This document shows positions 5,830 to 6,338 of a DNA stretch of 6,338 nt, in pieces (the stretch's first letter is position 1; the number at the start of each line of letters is the position of its first letter). Position numbers and translations under genes: made by a program. This stretch comes from Gammaproteobacteria bacterium (GTDB taxonomy: Bacteria; Pseudomonadota; Gammaproteobacteria; PS1; Pseudothioglobaceae). The notes beneath the pieces were generated by a model. It saw nothing but the letters and a program-made list of their open reading frames with translations, ran no database searches and had not been told where the DNA came from. The DNA lies in the NCBI GenBank assembly GCA_024280535.1, contig JAJRPY010000014.1:1-6338 (forward strand), written 5' to 3'.

Positions 5830-6252
5830 ATGCAAGAAATCCAAGCAAATGAGCAAATGTGGGAAACGATTGTATCGTGGCTATTACTGCCTGGAAACTG
5901 GGTAACTGCTCAGCTTGCTGATAGCGATATCGGCGCTTATTTTGGCTTGGTTCGGGCGGATGTTGATGGCATATTTGCTATAGCGTTATCTGTTGTGCTG
6001 ACGCCAGTTATTTTATTTTTGCTTGTCTATCCTGTTAAAAATTTTGTTGATGTTGTCCTTCATTGTTATCGCCATGAGTTAAAAAAAGACAGAATTAAGT
6101 GCAAAACAGGGTTTGTGGTGCTGGCAGTGTTTTTGGCGGCTTTAGCGGTTAAGCAGTATCCAATTGAATCTTGGATTCAGGACGGGGTGTTTGCTGTATT
6201 TATCCTCACATGGCTTATATGGTTTGCGCAAGGAAGATGGCTGAATAAATAA
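5830..6252 (+). CDS. Hypothetical small integral membrane protein
   Basis: I do not recognise a family. The 140-residue product has an N-terminal stretch (1-45) with hydrophobic and acidic patches and no classical signal peptide. Three likely membrane helices follow: about 46-69 (VDGIFAIALSVVLTPVILFL...), 93-108 and 117-134. The loop between the first two, about 70-92, is rich in basic residues (RHELKKDRIKCK), so by the positive-inside rule it should face the cytoplasm. Two cysteines lie in or beside that loop (79, 91). The C-terminus ends in a short basic tail, GRWLNK. The start at 5830 has only a weak ribosome binding site; an in-frame ATG at 5857 (residue 10) is the alternative. It is preceded by a terminator-like hairpin and followed by the FKBP-like gene 51 nt later. 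The coding call is good; function is unknown. Confidence 0.75.
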   Translation: MQEIQANEQMWETIVSWLLLPGNWVTAQLADSDIGAYFGLVRADVDGIFAIALSVVLTPVILFLLVYPVKNFVDVVLHCYRHELKKDRIKCKTGFVVLAVFLAALAVKQYPIESWIQDGVFAVFILTWLIWFAQGRWLNK

Positions 6253-6292
6253 CATTCAAGCCGATGGTTAATAACACGATTTAATTTATATT

Positions 6293-6297
6293 AGGAG
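6293..6297 (+). promoter_or_regulatory. Strong ribosome binding site for the gene starting at 6304
   Basis: AGGAG at 6293-6297 lies 6 nt before the ATG at 6304. It is the best Shine-Dalgarno sequence in the window and suggests a well-expressed product. Confidence 0.8.
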
Positions 6298-6303
6298 AGA
6301 AAA

Positions 6304-6338
6304 ATGATTGTAAAAAAAGATGCCGTAGTAGAAATGCA
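6304..6338 (+). CDS. N-terminus of a probable FKBP/SlyD-type peptidyl-prolyl cis-trans isomerase, 3' truncated by window edge
   Basis: Only eleven full codons are visible, reading MIVKKDAVVEM, with a twelfth codon beginning CA. The pattern of short hydrophobics, Lys-(Asp/Asn)-x-Val-Val and then probably His matches the opening of SlyD-like FKBP proteins, where HYTL usually follows. Such proteins are cytosolic folding helpers, and SlyD also binds nickel through a His-rich tail that cannot be seen here. The strong ribosome binding site supports a real start. The assignment rests on very few residues, so treat it as likely, not settled. Confidence 0.55.
   Translation, partial: MIVKKDAVVEM

Overview
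The window is AT-rich bacterial chromosome with compact genes, all convincingly coding on the + strand. The serC-pheA pair, the bifunctional AroQ-type P-protein and the lipid A-type phosphoethanolamine transferase point to a Gram-negative proteobacterium. A gammaproteobacterium of the low-GC sulfur-oxidiser kind (SUP05/Thioglobus-like) is my best guess, but it rests on general resemblance and not on any search.

Layout: (1) 1-633, the C-terminal half of an inner-membrane, periplasm-facing phosphoethanolamine transferase whose 5' end lies outside the window. (2) 634-805, a non-coding leader with two possible stem-loops. (3) 806-1885 serC and 1878-2954 pheA, which overlap by 8 nt and form an amino-acid biosynthesis operon. 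(4) 2951-3220, a degenerate-looking junction. It holds a 30-codon ORF that overlaps the pheA stop codon, a run of 16 T, and a second 30-codon ORF with a strong Shine-Dalgarno sequence that runs into the next gene. (5) 3221-3781, a small initiating sugar-phosphate transferase (PglC/WcaJ type), and 3817-5706, a membrane-anchored UDP-HexNAc 4,6-dehydratase (WbpM/PglF/CapD type). Together they make a surface-glycan module. (6) 5707-5829, an intergenic stretch with a terminator-like hairpin. (7) 5830-6252, an unrecognised small membrane protein. (8) From 6304, the first codons of what looks like an FKBP/SlyD-type peptidyl-prolyl isomerase.

How the genes work together: SerC makes phosphoserine (and can serve the pyridoxine pathway), and PheA takes chorismate to phenylpyruvate. 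The dehydratase would make a UDP-4-keto-6-deoxy-HexNAc. The sugar transferase would load a sugar phosphate, probably derived from that product, onto undecaprenyl phosphate to start O-antigen, capsule or glycoprotein glycan synthesis. The phosphoethanolamine transferase also modifies the envelope but is separated from these genes by serC-pheA.

I found no clear new system. The points most worth checking are the altered ESRP motif in the PheA regulatory domain, the junction at 2951-3237 (gene remnant, T16 tract, and an upstream ORF that reads like the displaced N-terminus of the sugar transferase), and the unknown membrane protein behind a terminator-like hairpin.
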